From Vanilla planifolia (taxonomy: Eukaryota > Streptophyta > Magnoliopsida > Asparagales > Orchidaceae), in the NCBI GenBank assembly GCA_023846275.1, contig JAIUJO010001180.1, positions 159,001 through 223,000 on the forward strand: 64,000 bases of DNA. Reading direction: 5' to 3'. The notes beneath the pieces were generated by a model that did not search any database, was not told the DNA's origin, and was given only the letters and a program-made list of their open reading frames with translations. Of the stretch, positions 1-13,661 are shown in pieces (the first letter of the stretch is position 1; every line of letters starts with the position of its first letter). The position numbers and the translations under genes are program-made.

Positions 1-1074
1 TTGTACTCTTCTTTATTCTACTCTACTCCACTTTACTATACTTTACTCTACTCTACTTTACATTATTCTACTCGATTTTACTTTACTCTAGGCTAGCCTC
101 GCAAAGCCAAGCCTATCCAAGCCTAACTTAGCTCTACTCTTCCATACTCTGCTCTATTACTCTAGTTTAACCTAGCCTAGCCTAACCAAACATAGCTCAG
201 CTCTACTACACTGTACTCTACTCTACTAACCTCAACTTAGCTCTGCTTAGCTCTGATCTAATCTAATTTTTTGAACTCTATTGTACTCTACTCTACTCTA
301 CTTTGCTCTACATTGCTCTACGATGCTTTACTCTTCTCTACTCTACTCTGCTATACTCTACTCTGTTATACTCTGCTTTGCTCTACTCTACTCTACTCTA
401 CTCCACTCAATTATACTCTACTCTACTCTACTCTAGTCCACTCTATTATACTCTACTCTACTCTAGCCTAGTCGAGCTTAGCCAAGCCTAGCCTAGACAA
501 GCCTAACTAAGCTCTACTCTACTATACTCTACTCTACTCAGCTTTGCTCTGCTCTACTTTACTCTGCCTTGCTCTACCTTATGCTATTCGGCTTTGCTAT
601 TCTTTGTTCTACTCAACTCCACTCTACTTTACTCTAATCTAGTCTGCTCTAGCCTTGTTTAGCCTGGGCTAGCCTAACCTTGCTCTACTCTTCTTTACTT
701 TACTCTTCTATACTCTATTCTACCCTAACCTAACCTAGCACAGCATTCCCTAGCCTAACCTAACCTTGCTCTACTCTGTTTTACTCTATTTTACTCTACT
801 TTACTCTAATATACTGTACTCTACTCTCATCTAATAAAGCCTAGCCTAACCTAACTTAGCTTAGCTCTACTCTACATTACTTTGTTGTACTCTATTATAC
901 TCTTCTCTAGCCTAGCCTAGCATAGCCTTGCTTAGCTTAACCTAGCAATGCTCTACTCTTCTCTGCTCTACTCTGCTCTACTATACTCTAGCCTAGCCTA
1001 ACTTAGCTCTGCTCTATTCTTCTATACTCTACTCTACTCCACTCCAACCTAGCTTAGCCTAGCTTAACCTAGCT

Positions 1075-1460
1075 TTTCTCTACTCTACTCTGCTCTGCTC
1101 TGCTATACTCTGCTTTGCTCTACTTTTCTCGACTCTACTGTACTCTATTCTACTCTATTATGCTATTCACTACTCTGCTCTGATCTATTCTACTTTACTC
1201 AACTCTACTCTTCTCTGCTTTGCTCTTCTTTACTCAACTTTGCTTTGCTCTACTCTACTCTCCTCTACTTTGCTCTTCTATGCTCTACTTTACTTTTCTC
1301 TGCTATACTCTACTTGCTCTACTCTTCTCTCCTCTACTATAGGCACCTCTCCTCTCTTCTCTTCTCCTTTACTCTATTCTACTCTACTCTAATCCACCCT
1401 ACTCTACTTAACTCTACTCTACTATACTCTATTCTACTCTATACTACTCTACTCTACTCT
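1075..1460 (+). repeat. Long CTCTA-type module
   Basis: About 385 bp run without an AGCCT/AACCT interruption, several times the usual module length. The first part is rich in CTCTG and CTTTG variants. The middle (about 1322-1370) carries CTCCT/CTTCT units and an irregular TATAGGCACC. The end returns to CTCTA. An open frame of 97 codons lies inside only because GCCTAG, which supplies the stop, is absent here. Confidence 0.8.
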
Positions 1461-4057
1461 AGCCTAACCAAGCCTAGCCTTACAAAATCTTGCTCTACTC
1501 TACTCTACTATATTATACTCTACTCTACTCTAGCCTAATTTACCCAAGCCTGGCATAGCCTAACCAAGCTCTACTCTACACAACTCTACTCTACTCTAGC
1601 CTAGCCTAGTATAGAATAACCTAGGACTGCTCTGCTTTACTTAGCTCTACTTTACTCTATTATGCTTTGCATTACACTGCTTTACTCTACTTTGCTCTAC
1701 ATTGCTGTGCTCTACTCTTCTACTTTGCTTTGCTCATCTTTGCTTTGCTCTGCTCTTCTGTGCTCTACTCTACTTGGCTCTATCCTACTGTATTCTACTC
1801 TACTCTACTATACACAACTCTACTATGCTCTACTCTACTCTACCCTACTCTACTCTACTCTAGTTTATCCTAGCCAAACCTTAGTCTACTAATCTCTACT
1901 ATACTCTAGCCTACCTTAGCATACACAAGCCTATCCCAACCTTGCCTAACCTAAGCTAAATTAGCTCTACTCTAGTCTAGTCTACTCTACTATACTACAC
2001 TCTACTCTACTCTACTACAACCTAGCTTAGCCTAGCCTAACCAGGCTCTACTCTACACTACTCCACTCTTTTATGCTCTACTCTACTATGCTTTGCTTTA
2101 CTCTTCTCTACTCTACCCTACTCTACTCTACTCTACTTTGCTCTATACTACTCTGTCTTATTCTCTATTGTAGCCTTGCTTAGCCTTGCCTAACCTAGCC
2201 CTACTCTACTCTATTCTACTCTACTCTACTCTACTCTACTCTAGCCTAGCCTACCATAGCGTAGCCTAGCCTAGCTTAGCGTAGCCCAACCTAACTTTAC
2301 TCTACTCCACACTACTCTACTTCGCTATATTTTATTCAACTCTACTTTACTCAACTCTACCTAGCTTAGCCTAGCCTAGCCTAACCTAGCCTAACTTAAC
2401 CTATCCTAACTTAACTCTACTCTACTCTACTCTACTATACCCTACTATGCTTTGCTTAGCTTTGCTCAGCTTAACTCTACTCTACTCTAGCCTAGCCTAA
2501 CCTTACTTTACTCTACTTTACTCAAGCCTTGCCTAACCTAGCCAAGCCTTGCTTAGGCTAACGTAGCCTACCCTAATCTTGCTCTACTCAACTCTACTCT
2601 ACTATACGATACTCTACTCTAATCTTCTCAACTCTATTCTACCCTACTCTTGTCTACTCTACTTTACTCTAACTTAGCCTAGCCTAGTCTAGCATAGCTT
2701 AAACAAACCCAACTCCATAATGCTTTGTGCTCTACTTTGCTCTACTTTTCTCTACTTTACTCTGGTATGCCCTGGTCTACTGTGCTCTGCTCTTCTTTAG
2801 TCTTTTGTACTCTACTCTGCATTACTCTACTCTACTCTACTCTACCCTAATCAAGCCTAGCAAAGCTTAGACAAGCCTAGCCTAACCCTGGTTTACCTTA
2901 CTCTACTCTTCTCTATGTTTCTCTACTATACTCTAGCCGTGCTTAGCCTAGCCTACACTAACCTGACCTAACTCTACTATACTCTACTCTATTATATTAA
3001 ACTCCACTCAACTCTACTCTACTCTACTCTTTCCTAGCCTAGCCTAATCTACCTCTACTAAGCTCTACTCTACTTTACTCTACTCAACTCTAACCAAGCT
3101 TGGCCTAGCCTACCCTATCCTAGCCTAACCTAACTTAGCTCTTCTCTACTCTACTCTGCACTGCTCTATTCTGCTCTGCTCTACTCTATAATGTTTTGCT
3201 CTACTCTTTGGCTTTACTCTATTCTACTCCACTCTACTGTACTGTACTGTACTCTACTCTGCTCCTCTCCTCTCCTCCACTCTACTCTACTCTACTCTAC
3301 TCTACTCAACTCTACTCTACTATACTCTAGCCTACCCTAACATAAATGTACTTTACCCTACTTTACTCTACACTAGTTATGCATAGCTTACCCTAGCATA
3401 GCCTAACATAGCTCAACTCTACTGTGCTCTACTCTACTCTACTCTAACCTCGCCTAGCCTGGCAAAACGAAGCTCTACTCTACTCTAGCCTATCATTTCC
3501 TCACTTAGCCTAGCTCTACTATGCTAAGCTCTATTCTACTATTCTGTACTCTGCTTGTCTCGGCTATACTCTACTCTTCTCTGCTCTTCTTTACTCTAAC
3601 CTAGTCTAGCCTTACCTAGTCATGCCTAACCTAGACCAGCCTAGCCTAGCCTAACTTAGCTCTGCTCTACTCTAATCTACTTTGTGCTTTGCTTTCTTCT
3701 GCTCTTCTCTACCCTACTATGCTCTACTATGCTTTGCTTCTCTCAACTTTATTCTACTTTAACAAGCCTAGCCTAACTTAGCTGTATTCTACCCTGCTAT
3801 ACTCTAATCTACTTTACTATACTTTAATCTACCCTACTCTACCCTAGTAAACATTGTTCTACTCTACTATAGCCTAGCTTAGGTATGCCTAACCTAACCA
3901 AGCCTAACTTAGCTCTACTCTACTATACTCAGCTCAATTACTCTAGTTTAGCCTTAGCCTAGCGTAGCCTAGCCTAACCTAACCTAGCTCAGCTCTATTC
4001 TACGCTGCCCTACTCTACTCTACTTTACTCTACTCTACTCTACTCTGCTCTAATCTG

Positions 4058-4091
4058 CTCCCCTCTCCTCTCCTCTCCTCTCTTCTCCTCT
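4058..4091 (+). repeat. CTCCT homopyrimidine tract (left arm)
   Basis: A pure C/T run of 34 bases, mostly CTCCT units, flanked by CTCTG on the left and CTCTA on the right. It is the only CTCCT tract of this length that I saw in the left 28 kb; a shorter one is at 3261-3279. Confidence 0.85.
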
Positions 4092-4842
4092 ACTCTATTC
4101 TACTATACTCTACTCTATCCAACTCCACTATACTCTACTCTACTACACTTTACTTTACTTTACTCTGCTCTACTCTATCCTCACCTAGTCTAACCTAGCT
4201 TTACTCGACTCTGCTCTTGTCTAGCCTAGCCTTACCTTGCTCTGCTCTGCTAAACTTTGTTCTACTCTACTCCACTCTGCTCCACTCTACTCTACTCTAC
4301 TCTACTTTATTCTACTCTACTGTACTCTAATCTATTCTACTCCATTCTACTCTTCTCTACTAAGCTTAGTTTAGCCTAGCCAAGCCTAAACTAGCTCTAC
4401 TCTACTATGCTCTATGCTCACCTTGCTTGCACAAGCCTAGCCTAACATGACCAAACTCTATTATACTGTACTCTACTCTACTATATTATACTATACTATA
4501 CTTTGCTCTACTCTACTCTCTATACTCTCCTCTAACTTAGCCTAGCCTAGCCAAGCCTAACTAAACCTAGCTCTACTCTAACCTACTCTATTCTACTCTA
4601 CTCTAGCCTAGCCTAACCAAGCTCTACTACACTCTACTCTGCTCAGCTCTTCTCTACTCTACTCTACTCTTCTCTACTCTACTCTACACAATTATACACT
4701 AGCCTAGCCTTGCCTAACCCAGCTCTAGTCTACTCTACACTACTATAAAATGCTTTGCTCTAGCCTTGCCTTGCCTACCTTATCCTACCCTAGCCTAACC
4801 AAGCCTAACCTTGCTCTAGTCTACTCTACTCGTGTCTACTCT

Positions 4843-4911
4843 TGCCTAGCCTAGCCCAGCCTAGCCTAACCTAGCCTAGGCTGGCATAGCCTAGCCTAAC
4901 CTAACCTAGCT
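4843..4911 (+). repeat. Long AGCCT/AACCT module
   Basis: About 69 bp of AGCCT units with AACCT and AGGCT variants, closing with AACCTAACCTAGCTCT. AGCCT modules are usually 20-50 bp, so this is in the long tail. Confidence 0.8.
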
Positions 4912-6691
4912 CTACTATACTCTACTCTACTCTACTCTACTTTACACTCTTCTACTCTACTCTACTAAACTCTGACCTAGCCTCTCCTAACCTAGCCTAA
5001 CTTAGCCCTGCTCTGCTTTACTCTAGCCTACTTAGCCTAACCTAGGTCTGCTTTACTCTACTCTACCCTACTCTACACTACTTTGCTCTGTTTTTCTATG
5101 CTCTACTCTACTCTACTCTACCCTACTCTAGCCCTTTTTATCCTTTCCTAACCTACCCTAACATAACCAAGCTCTATTCTACTCTACTCTACCCTACTCT
5201 ATCTTAGCCTTGCCTAGCTTTAAAAAGCTTTATTCTACTATACTATAATCTACTCTACTCTAGCCTTGCCTAGCCTACCCTAGCACAGCCTTGCGAAACC
5301 TAGCTCTTCGATATTCTGCTCTACTCTACTCTACTCTACTATACCCTACTCTACTCTATTCTACTCTACTCTAACCTAGCCTAGCCTAACTGTACTCTAC
5401 ACTACTCTGCTTTACTCTAGTCAACTCTACTCTGTTATAGGCTAACCTTACTCTTCTCTACTCTACATTGCTCTGCTCTACTCTACTTGTTTGTGCTCTA
5501 CTCTGCTCAGCATTTCTCTACAATATTTTGCTCTACTATACTCTGCTCTACTCTACTCTGCTCCACTCTACTTTCCTCTACTTTGCTCTGCTCTACTCTC
5601 CTATACTCTACTCTATTGTACTCTACTCTAACCTAACCAAGCCTTGCCTAGTCTAACCTAGCTATACTCTCCTCTACTCTAGCCTAGCCTAGCTTAACCT
5701 AGCTCTTCTCTCCTTTACTCTACTCTGCTCTACTCTTCTCTGTACTGCTCTACTCTTCTTTACTCAGCTCTACTCTACTATGCTATACTCTACTCTGCTA
5801 TAGTCTACTAAACGATAGCATAGCCTAACTTAGCCTAACCTTGCCTAGCCTAACGTAACCTAACTTAATCGAGCTCTACTCTACTCTACTCTTGCCTAGC
5901 CTAGCTGAGCCTAAGCTATCCTTGCCTAACCTAGCTCTACTATACTCTACTCTACTCTACTATACTATACTATACTTTACTCCACTCTACTCTACTCTAC
6001 TCTACTCTATTATACTCTACTCCACATCAAACTAGCCTACCCTACCCTACTCTCATGTAGTTTAGCCTAACCAAGCTCTATTATGCTTTGCTCTGCTCTG
6101 CTCTGCTCTACTATGCTCTGCTCTACTCTGCTTTTCTCTGCTCTACTCTATTATACTTTTCTCTGCTCTTCTCTACTCTGCTCTGCTCTACTCTACTCTA
6201 CTTTAGTCTAAACTAGCCTAGCCTAGATTGGCTTAGCCAAACTAAGCTCTACTCTACTCTTCCCTATGCTACTCTATTCTACTCTACTATACTCTAGCCT
6301 AGTTTAGCATAGCATAACCTAACCTAGCTGAGCCTAACCTATCTCTACTCTTTTCTACTCTACTCTACTATGTTATATTCTACTCTACTCTACTCTACTC
6401 TATTCTACTCTAAGCCTAGCATAGCATAGCCTATGCAGGGTCTACTCTTCTTTACTCTAATCTAGCATACCTTAGCTTGGCCTAGCCTATCTTAACCTAA
6501 CCTAGCTCTACTCTGCTCTGTTAAGCTCTACTCTATTCTACTATTTTCTACTCTGCTCTATTGTAGTTTACTCTACTATACTCTTCTCTACTCTATCCAA
6601 CTCCACCCCATTATACTCTAGCCTAGCTTAGCCTAGCCTAACCTAGCTCTACTCTACTCTACTCTACTCCTCTTTACTCTAGCCTAGCTTA

Positions 6692-6735
6692 GTCTAACCT
6701 AACATAACCTAACCAAACCTAACCTAACCTAACCA
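6692..6735 (+). repeat. CCTAA-rich module (TTAGG-like on the minus strand)
   Basis: About 44 bp made almost only of CCTAA, CATAA and CCAAA units, with three perfect CCTAA in tandem at 6718-6732. On the minus strand this reads TTAGG, the canonical arthropod telomere unit. Given the short length and the origin of AACCT as one step from AGCCT, a satellite variant is the simpler reading. Confidence 0.75.
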
Positions 6736-9700
6736 AATGTTGCGTAACCCTTCTCACATCGACTCCACTCTACCTTACTCTACTTTACGCTACTCTACTC
6801 TACTCTACTATAACCTAACCATGCCTATCCCTGCCTAATTTAGCTCAACCCTACTCTACTCTATCCTAGCCTATGCTAGCCTAGCCTAACCTAGCTCTGG
6901 TCTACCCTGCTCTGCTCTACTCTGATTTGCTCTACACTACTCTGCTCTACTCTGTTTTGCTCTACTCTACTCTGCTCTGCTCTGCTCTACTCTATTCTGC
7001 TCTACTCTACTATGCTCTTCTATGCTCTACTCAACTCTACCCAACTCTACTCTTCTCTGCTCTGCTCAGCTCTACTTTACTCTACTTTACTCAACTCTAC
7101 TCCACTCTAGCATAGCCTAGTCTTGCATAGCCAAACCAAGCCTAGCCTTGCTTAACCTAGCTTTGCTTTGCTCCACTCTTCTCTACTCTGCTTTGCTCTT
7201 CTCTACTCTGCTTTGCTCTACTCTACTCTACTGTACTCTGCTCTACTCTACTCTAAACTACTTTACTCTACTATACTCTAGTCTACTCTGGCCTTGCCTA
7301 GCCTCATCATGCCTAACCTAACTCTACTTTACTCTACTCTACTACACTCTTCTCTACTCTATTATACTCTAATAGACTTTACTTTAGCATAGCCTAACCT
7401 TGCCTAGGCTACCTTAGCCTAGCCTAACCTAACCATGTTCTACTCTACTCTACTCAACTGAAACCTCGCCAAGCACAACCTGCCTCTACTCTACTCTACT
7501 CCACTCTAGCCTAGCCCCCTAGCCTCCTTTAACCTAGCTCTACTCTACTGTGGTCTGCTCTACTTTGCTTTGCTTTTCTTTACTCTACTCTACTCTACTC
7601 TACTTTGTTCTACTCTGCTCTTCTCTACTCCACTCTGCTGTACTCTGCTTTTCTCTTTGATTGCTCTACTCTTCTCTAGTGTTCTCTGCTCTACATTACT
7701 CTACTCTACACTATTCTAGCCTAGTTTAGCATAGCTTTGCCTAGCCTAAGCTAATACAGCTCTACTTTACTCTACTCTACTGTACTTTGATCTACTCCAC
7801 TCTACTCTAACTTAGCCTAGCCTAGCCTAATCGAACCCAGCTCTACTCTACTCAGCTCTCTACTCTACTCTCATTTAGTCTGGCCTAGCCTAATCTAGTT
7901 CTACTCTGCACTACTCCGCTCTGCTTTACTCTACTCTGCTTTTCTCTACTCTACCCTACTCTGCTCTATAATACTCTAGCCTAGCTTAGCCAATTCTTGC
8001 TCTACTTTACACTACTCTGTTATACTCTACTATACTTTACTATACTTTTCTCTACTTTACTCCATTCTTCTATACTCTTCTCTAGCATAGCCTAACCTAG
8101 CCTAGCCCAGCTTAGCCTAGCCTAACCTAGCATTAAAATACTCTACCCTACTCTATTATACTCTACTCTACTTTACTCTAGTCTATTCTACTCTACTCTA
8201 CTCTACTTTACTCTATTCTACTCTACTTTTCTCTACTCTACTCTACTCTACACTATTCTACTCTGCTCTTCTATACTCTACTTTACTGTACTCTTCTCTA
8301 CTCTACTTTGTTATGCTCTGCTCTACTCAACTCTACTCTACTCTAGCCTAGCCAAGCCTAATCGAGCTCTACTCTACTCCACTTTACTCTACTCTACTCT
8401 ACACTTCTCTACTCTCGCCTAGCCTAGCCAAGACTACTCTAGCCTTGCATAGCTTAACCTAACTCTACTCTACTTTACTCAACTCTACTGTACTATACTA
8501 TTCTCTACTCTACTCTACTCTTCTCTTCTCTACTTTATTATACTCTACTCTACTCCACTCAACTCTACCTTACTCTACTCTACTCAACTCTAACCTAGCC
8601 CAGCCTCACTTAACCTAAACTAGCTCTACTCTACTCTACTCTGGCCTAGCCTAGCCAAGCCAAGCTTGTTCTAGCCTGACCTAACTCTACTATACTATTT
8701 TTTGCTATGCTCTACCCTGCTTTGCTCATTCTTTCTCTAGTTTGCTCTATTGTGCTATACTCCTTTTTGCTCTTATCTACACTGCTCTACTCTACTCTGA
8801 TCTGCTCTAATCTAGCCTACCCTAACCTAGCTCTATTCTACTCTACTCTACTCTATTCTACTCTACTTAGCTCAGCTCAACTATACTCTTCTCTACTCTA
8901 CTATGCTCTATTCTATTCAGCTCTACTCAACTCTACTCTACTCTACTCTACTCTAACCTAGCTTAGCCTAACTTAGCTCTACTGTACTTTTCCCTGCTCT
9001 ACTCTACTCCACTCTACTCTAATCTACTCTACTCTACTTTTTTCTACTCTACTATATATTACTCTACTCTAATCCACACTAATCTAGCATAGTTGAGCCT
9101 TACCATGCCTAACGTAGCTCTACTTTATTCAGCTCGACTCGACTCCACTCTTCTCTACTCTACTATGCTTAATGCTACTTTACTTTAGGTTAGCCTAGCC
9201 TACCCTAGCCTAGCTTATCCTAGCATAGACAGCCTAGCTCTACTATACTCTCCTCAATTCTACTCTACTCAACTCTACTCTGCTCTACTCTACTCAAACC
9301 TAGCCTAGCATATCTTAGCCCAACCTACCTTTACTTTACTTTACTCTATTCTACTCTACTCTACTCTAGCCTAGCCTAACCTAGCCTAACATGGCTTAAC
9401 TCTACTCCACTATACTCTACTTTGCTCTGCTCTGATTTGCTCTACTTTCCCCTGCTTTACTTTATTCTACTCTACTCTACTGTACTCTTCTCTGCTCTAC
9501 TCTACTCCACTCTACCCTACTCTACTCTACTCTACTTTAGCTTAGTTTAGTATAGCATAGCCTAGCCTAGACTAACATAGCACTACTCTACTCTACTCTA
9601 CAATACTCTTCTCTACTCTACTCCATTATGCTTTGGCCTAACCTAGCCTACCCTAGCCTAACCTTGCCTGCCCTAGCCTAGACTAGCCCTACTCTATTGT

Positions 9701-12459
9701 ACTCTACATTACTCAACTATACTCTAATCTAATCTACTCTACTCCTCTCTGCTCTGCACTACTATGCTTTACTCTGCTCTACTCTACTCTATTATGCTCT
9801 ATTGTACTCTACCATAGCCTATCCTAATCATGCCCTACTCCACTCTACTCTGGCCTAGCTTAGCCTAGCCTACCCTTGCCTAGTTTATCCTAGCCTAGCC
9901 TAACCTAGCTCCACTCTACTCTACTCTACTCTACTCTAACCAGCCTAACCTAGCATTGCCTAACCCAGCTCTACTCTACTCTGCTCTGCACTTCTCTGTA
10001 CTATTCTGCTCTGCTTTGCTCTAGTCTACTCTACTTTACTCGGCTCAATTATGCTCTTCTCTACTCTACTTTACTCCACTCAACTCTGCTCTACTCCAAC
10101 CAAGTTTAGCTTAGTCTAGCCTAGCCTAACCTAACAGAACTCTACTTCACTCAACTCAACTCTTCTCTATTATACTCTATATACACTACTCTAGCCTAGC
10201 CTAGCCTAACCTAGCTCTACTTCACTTCACTCTACTCTATCCTACACTACTCTAATTTATTATATTCTACTCTTCTCTACTCTAACTTTGCTTAGCCTAA
10301 CTTAGCCTAACCTAACTCTACTTTACTCTACTCTAGACTAGCCTAGCCTAGCTTTCCTCTACTATATTCTTCTTTACTTTACTCTACTCTACTCTACTTT
10401 GCTCTACCTTACTCTACTCTTCTTTAATGTACTCTTTTGTACCCTAGCCTAGCCTTTCCTAACCAAGCTCTACTCTACTCTACTCTACTCTAATCTACTC
10501 TTCTCTATTCTAGCCTAGCATCGCCTAGTCAAGCCTATCAAAGCTTAGCCCAGCCTAACCCAGCTCTACTCAACTCTACTCTACTCTAACCCAGCCTAGC
10601 CTAACCTAGCTCTCCTTTACTCTACTCTAGCCTAGCATAACCAAGCTCTACTATGCTCTACTTTTGTTTACTCTGCTATACTATGCTCAACTTTACTTTA
10701 TATTGCTATTCTCTACTTTGCTCCACTTCGCTTCACTCCACTATGCTAAGCTCTCCTCTGTTATACTCTTCTCTACTCTACTCTGCACTACTATACTTTA
10801 GCCTATCCTTACCTAGCTTAGCCTAACCTAACCTAGCTCTACTGTACTCAACTTTACTCTACTCTAGCCTACCTTAGCCTGGCCAAAGCTAGCTCTACTC
10901 GACTCTACTCTACTCTACTTTTACTTAGCCTAGCCTAGCCTAGCATAACATAATTGTACTCTACTCTACTCTAGTCTATTATATTCTACTCAACTCTACT
11001 TTACTCTAGCTTACTCTAGCCTAGCCTACTCTAGCCTAGCCTAACCTAGCTTAACCATACCTAGCTTAACCTAGCTTTACTATACTTTACTATACTCTAC
11101 TCTACTCTAATTTATTATATTCTACTCTACTCTACTCTAACAGGGCCTAGGCAAACCTAGCTATTCTCTACTCTACTCTACCCTACTCTACTCTACTGTA
11201 CTCTTCTCTTGCCTAGCCTACCCTAGCCCAGCCTAGCCTAACCTTGCTCTACTCTACTTTACTCTACACTACTCTAATCTACTCAACTCTACCCTACTTT
11301 AACTTAACTTAGCCTAGCCTAGCTCTGCTCCACTCTACTCTACTGTACTCTAGCCTAGACTATCCTAGCATTATTAAGCTCTACTCTGCTCTGCTCTACT
11401 TTGCTCAATCCTACTCTAATATGCTCTATTGTACTTTAGCCTAGCCTAGCTTATCCAAGCTCTACTCTACTTTACTCTACTCTACTCTGCTCTACCCTAC
11501 TTTGCTCTACTCTCCTCTTCTCTACTCTACTTATCTCTGCTCTGCTCTACTCCACTCTACTATGTTATGCTCTGCTCTGCTCTGCTCTGCTCTACTCTAC
11601 TCTACTCTACTCTAACCTAACCTAGCCCAGTCTAACCTAGCTTTACTAAACTCTACTCTACTATATTCTACTATAGTCTACTCTATCCTACACTACTCTA
11701 CTCTACTGTACTCTAGCCCTGTTTAGCTTACTCTAGCCTAGCCTAACCCAACTTAGCTCTACTCTACTTTACTCTACTCTACTTTACTCTATTATATTCT
11801 ACTCCACTCAAACTTAGCCTAGCCTAGCTTAGGCTAACCTAGCTCTACTTTAATCCACTTTACCCTACTTTACTCTACTTTTGCCGAGCTTACACTGGCC
11901 TAACCTAGCTCTGCTCTCTACTCTGCTTTGCTCTACCCTACTCTGACCTACTCTGCTTTAGTCTACTCTGCTCTGCTCTTCTCAACTCTACTTTACTCTG
12001 CTCTATTCAACTCAAGCATAGCCTAGCCTAACCTAACTCTGCCATACTTTACTCTACTCTTACCTAGCCTAGCCTACCTTAACCTTGCCTAGCGTGACCT
12101 AGCTCACCTCTACTCTACTATACTCTGCCTTACTATACTCTACTCTATTATACTTTGCTCTACTATACACTACTCTACCCTAAAATAACAAAGCCTAGAT
12201 TTGCCTAACCTCGTTCTTCCCTACTCTACTTCACACTGCTCTACTCTACTCTGCTCTGCTCTTCTCTGCTCTACTCTGCACTTCTATATTCTAATCTACT
12301 TTGGTCTACTCTACTCTGCTATACTCTACTCTACTCTACTTTGCTTCACTCTACTCTATACTCTGCCCTAATCTACTCTACTCAACTCTAACCTAATTTA
12401 GCCTTACCTAGCTCTACTTAACTCTACTCTACTCTATTTTACTCTACTCTACACTACTC

Positions 12460-12535
12460 TAGCCTAGCCTAGCCTAATCTAGCCTAATCTAGCCTAGCTA
12501 AACCTAGCCTAACCATGCCTAACCTAACCTAGTTG
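12460..12535 (+). repeat. Long AGCCT/AACCT module
   Basis: About 75 bp. A repeated AGCCTAATCT pair and several AACCT units occur, and the module closes through AACCTAGTTGT instead of the usual AGCTCT. Confidence 0.75.
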
Positions 12536-13581
12536 TACTCTACTTTACTCTACTCTACTCTACTCTAACTTAGAATTGCCTAACCTTGCTCTACTCGACT
12601 CTACTCTACTCTAGCCTAGCTTAGCTTACCTAACTTAGCTTTTCTTTGCTTTACTCTACTCTACTCTGCATAACACTGCTCTTCTCTACTCTACTCTACT
12701 TTACTCTACTCTACCTTATGCTAATATACTTTACTATAGCCTAGCCTAGCCAAACCTAGCCTAACTTAGCTTAGCAAAGCCTAACCTAGCTTTGCTCCGC
12801 TCTACTCTATTCTTCTCTTCTCTACTCTACTCATTTTTTCTCTACTCTATTATGCTTTGCTTTACCCTGCACTTCTCTGCTCTACTCTACTCTACTCTAC
12901 TCTTCTTTTCTCTACTCTACTCTACTTTACCTTACTCTTCTCTACACCACTATATTCTAATCTAATAAAACCTAACTTAGCCTAACCTAACTCTACTCTG
13001 CTTAACTCTACTTTTATCTACTCTACTTTACTCTATTCTACTCTACTCTACTCTAGTCTAGCCTTGCCTAGCTTAACTTAACCTAGCTTTCCTCTGGTCT
13101 ATTCTACTCTGCTCTAGTTTTCTCTACTCTGCTCTGCTCTGCTCTACTTTGCTATGCTTTACTCCTCTCTATTCTACTATGCTCTACTCTACTCTACCCA
13201 AGCCTAGAAGAGCCTAATATAGCCAACCCTAGCCTAGCCTATCATAACCTAGCTCTGCTCTGCTCTTTTATACTCTACTATAGTCTATTATACTCGATTA
13301 TTCTCTACTCTAACCTAGCCGTGCCTTGCCTAACCTAACTTACCCCTACTCTACTCTACTCTATTCTACTTTACTCTGCTTTAGTACACTCTACTCTACT
13401 CTACCCTACTCTCGCCTAACCTAACCTAGCTCTGCTCTACTCTACTCTACCTTACTCTAATCGAGATTAGCCTAGCCTAACCTAGCTTTACTCTATTATA
13501 GTCTACTCTACTCTTGTCTAACCTAGCCTATCTTTGCCTAACCAAGCTCTACTATACTCTACTCTACTCTACTTTACTCTT

Positions 13582-13661
13582 ATTTAGGCTTGCCTAGCCT
13601 AGCATAGCGTAGCCTAGCCTAGCATAGCTTAGCATGGCCTAGCATAGCATAGCCTAACCTT
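13582..13661 (+). repeat. AGCCT module dominated by AGCAT units
   Basis: About 80 bp, among the longest AGCCT-type modules seen. Six of its units are AGCAT (13601, 13621, 13631, 13641 and nearby), a variant that is single elsewhere. This suggests local spread of the variant by slippage or unequal exchange. Confidence 0.75.

Noticed and set aside
4480-4510. TATA-like stretches (CTATATTATACTATACT) as promoters
   Set aside because: CTATA and ATTATA are frequent single-base variants of CTCTA across the array, with no gene downstream.
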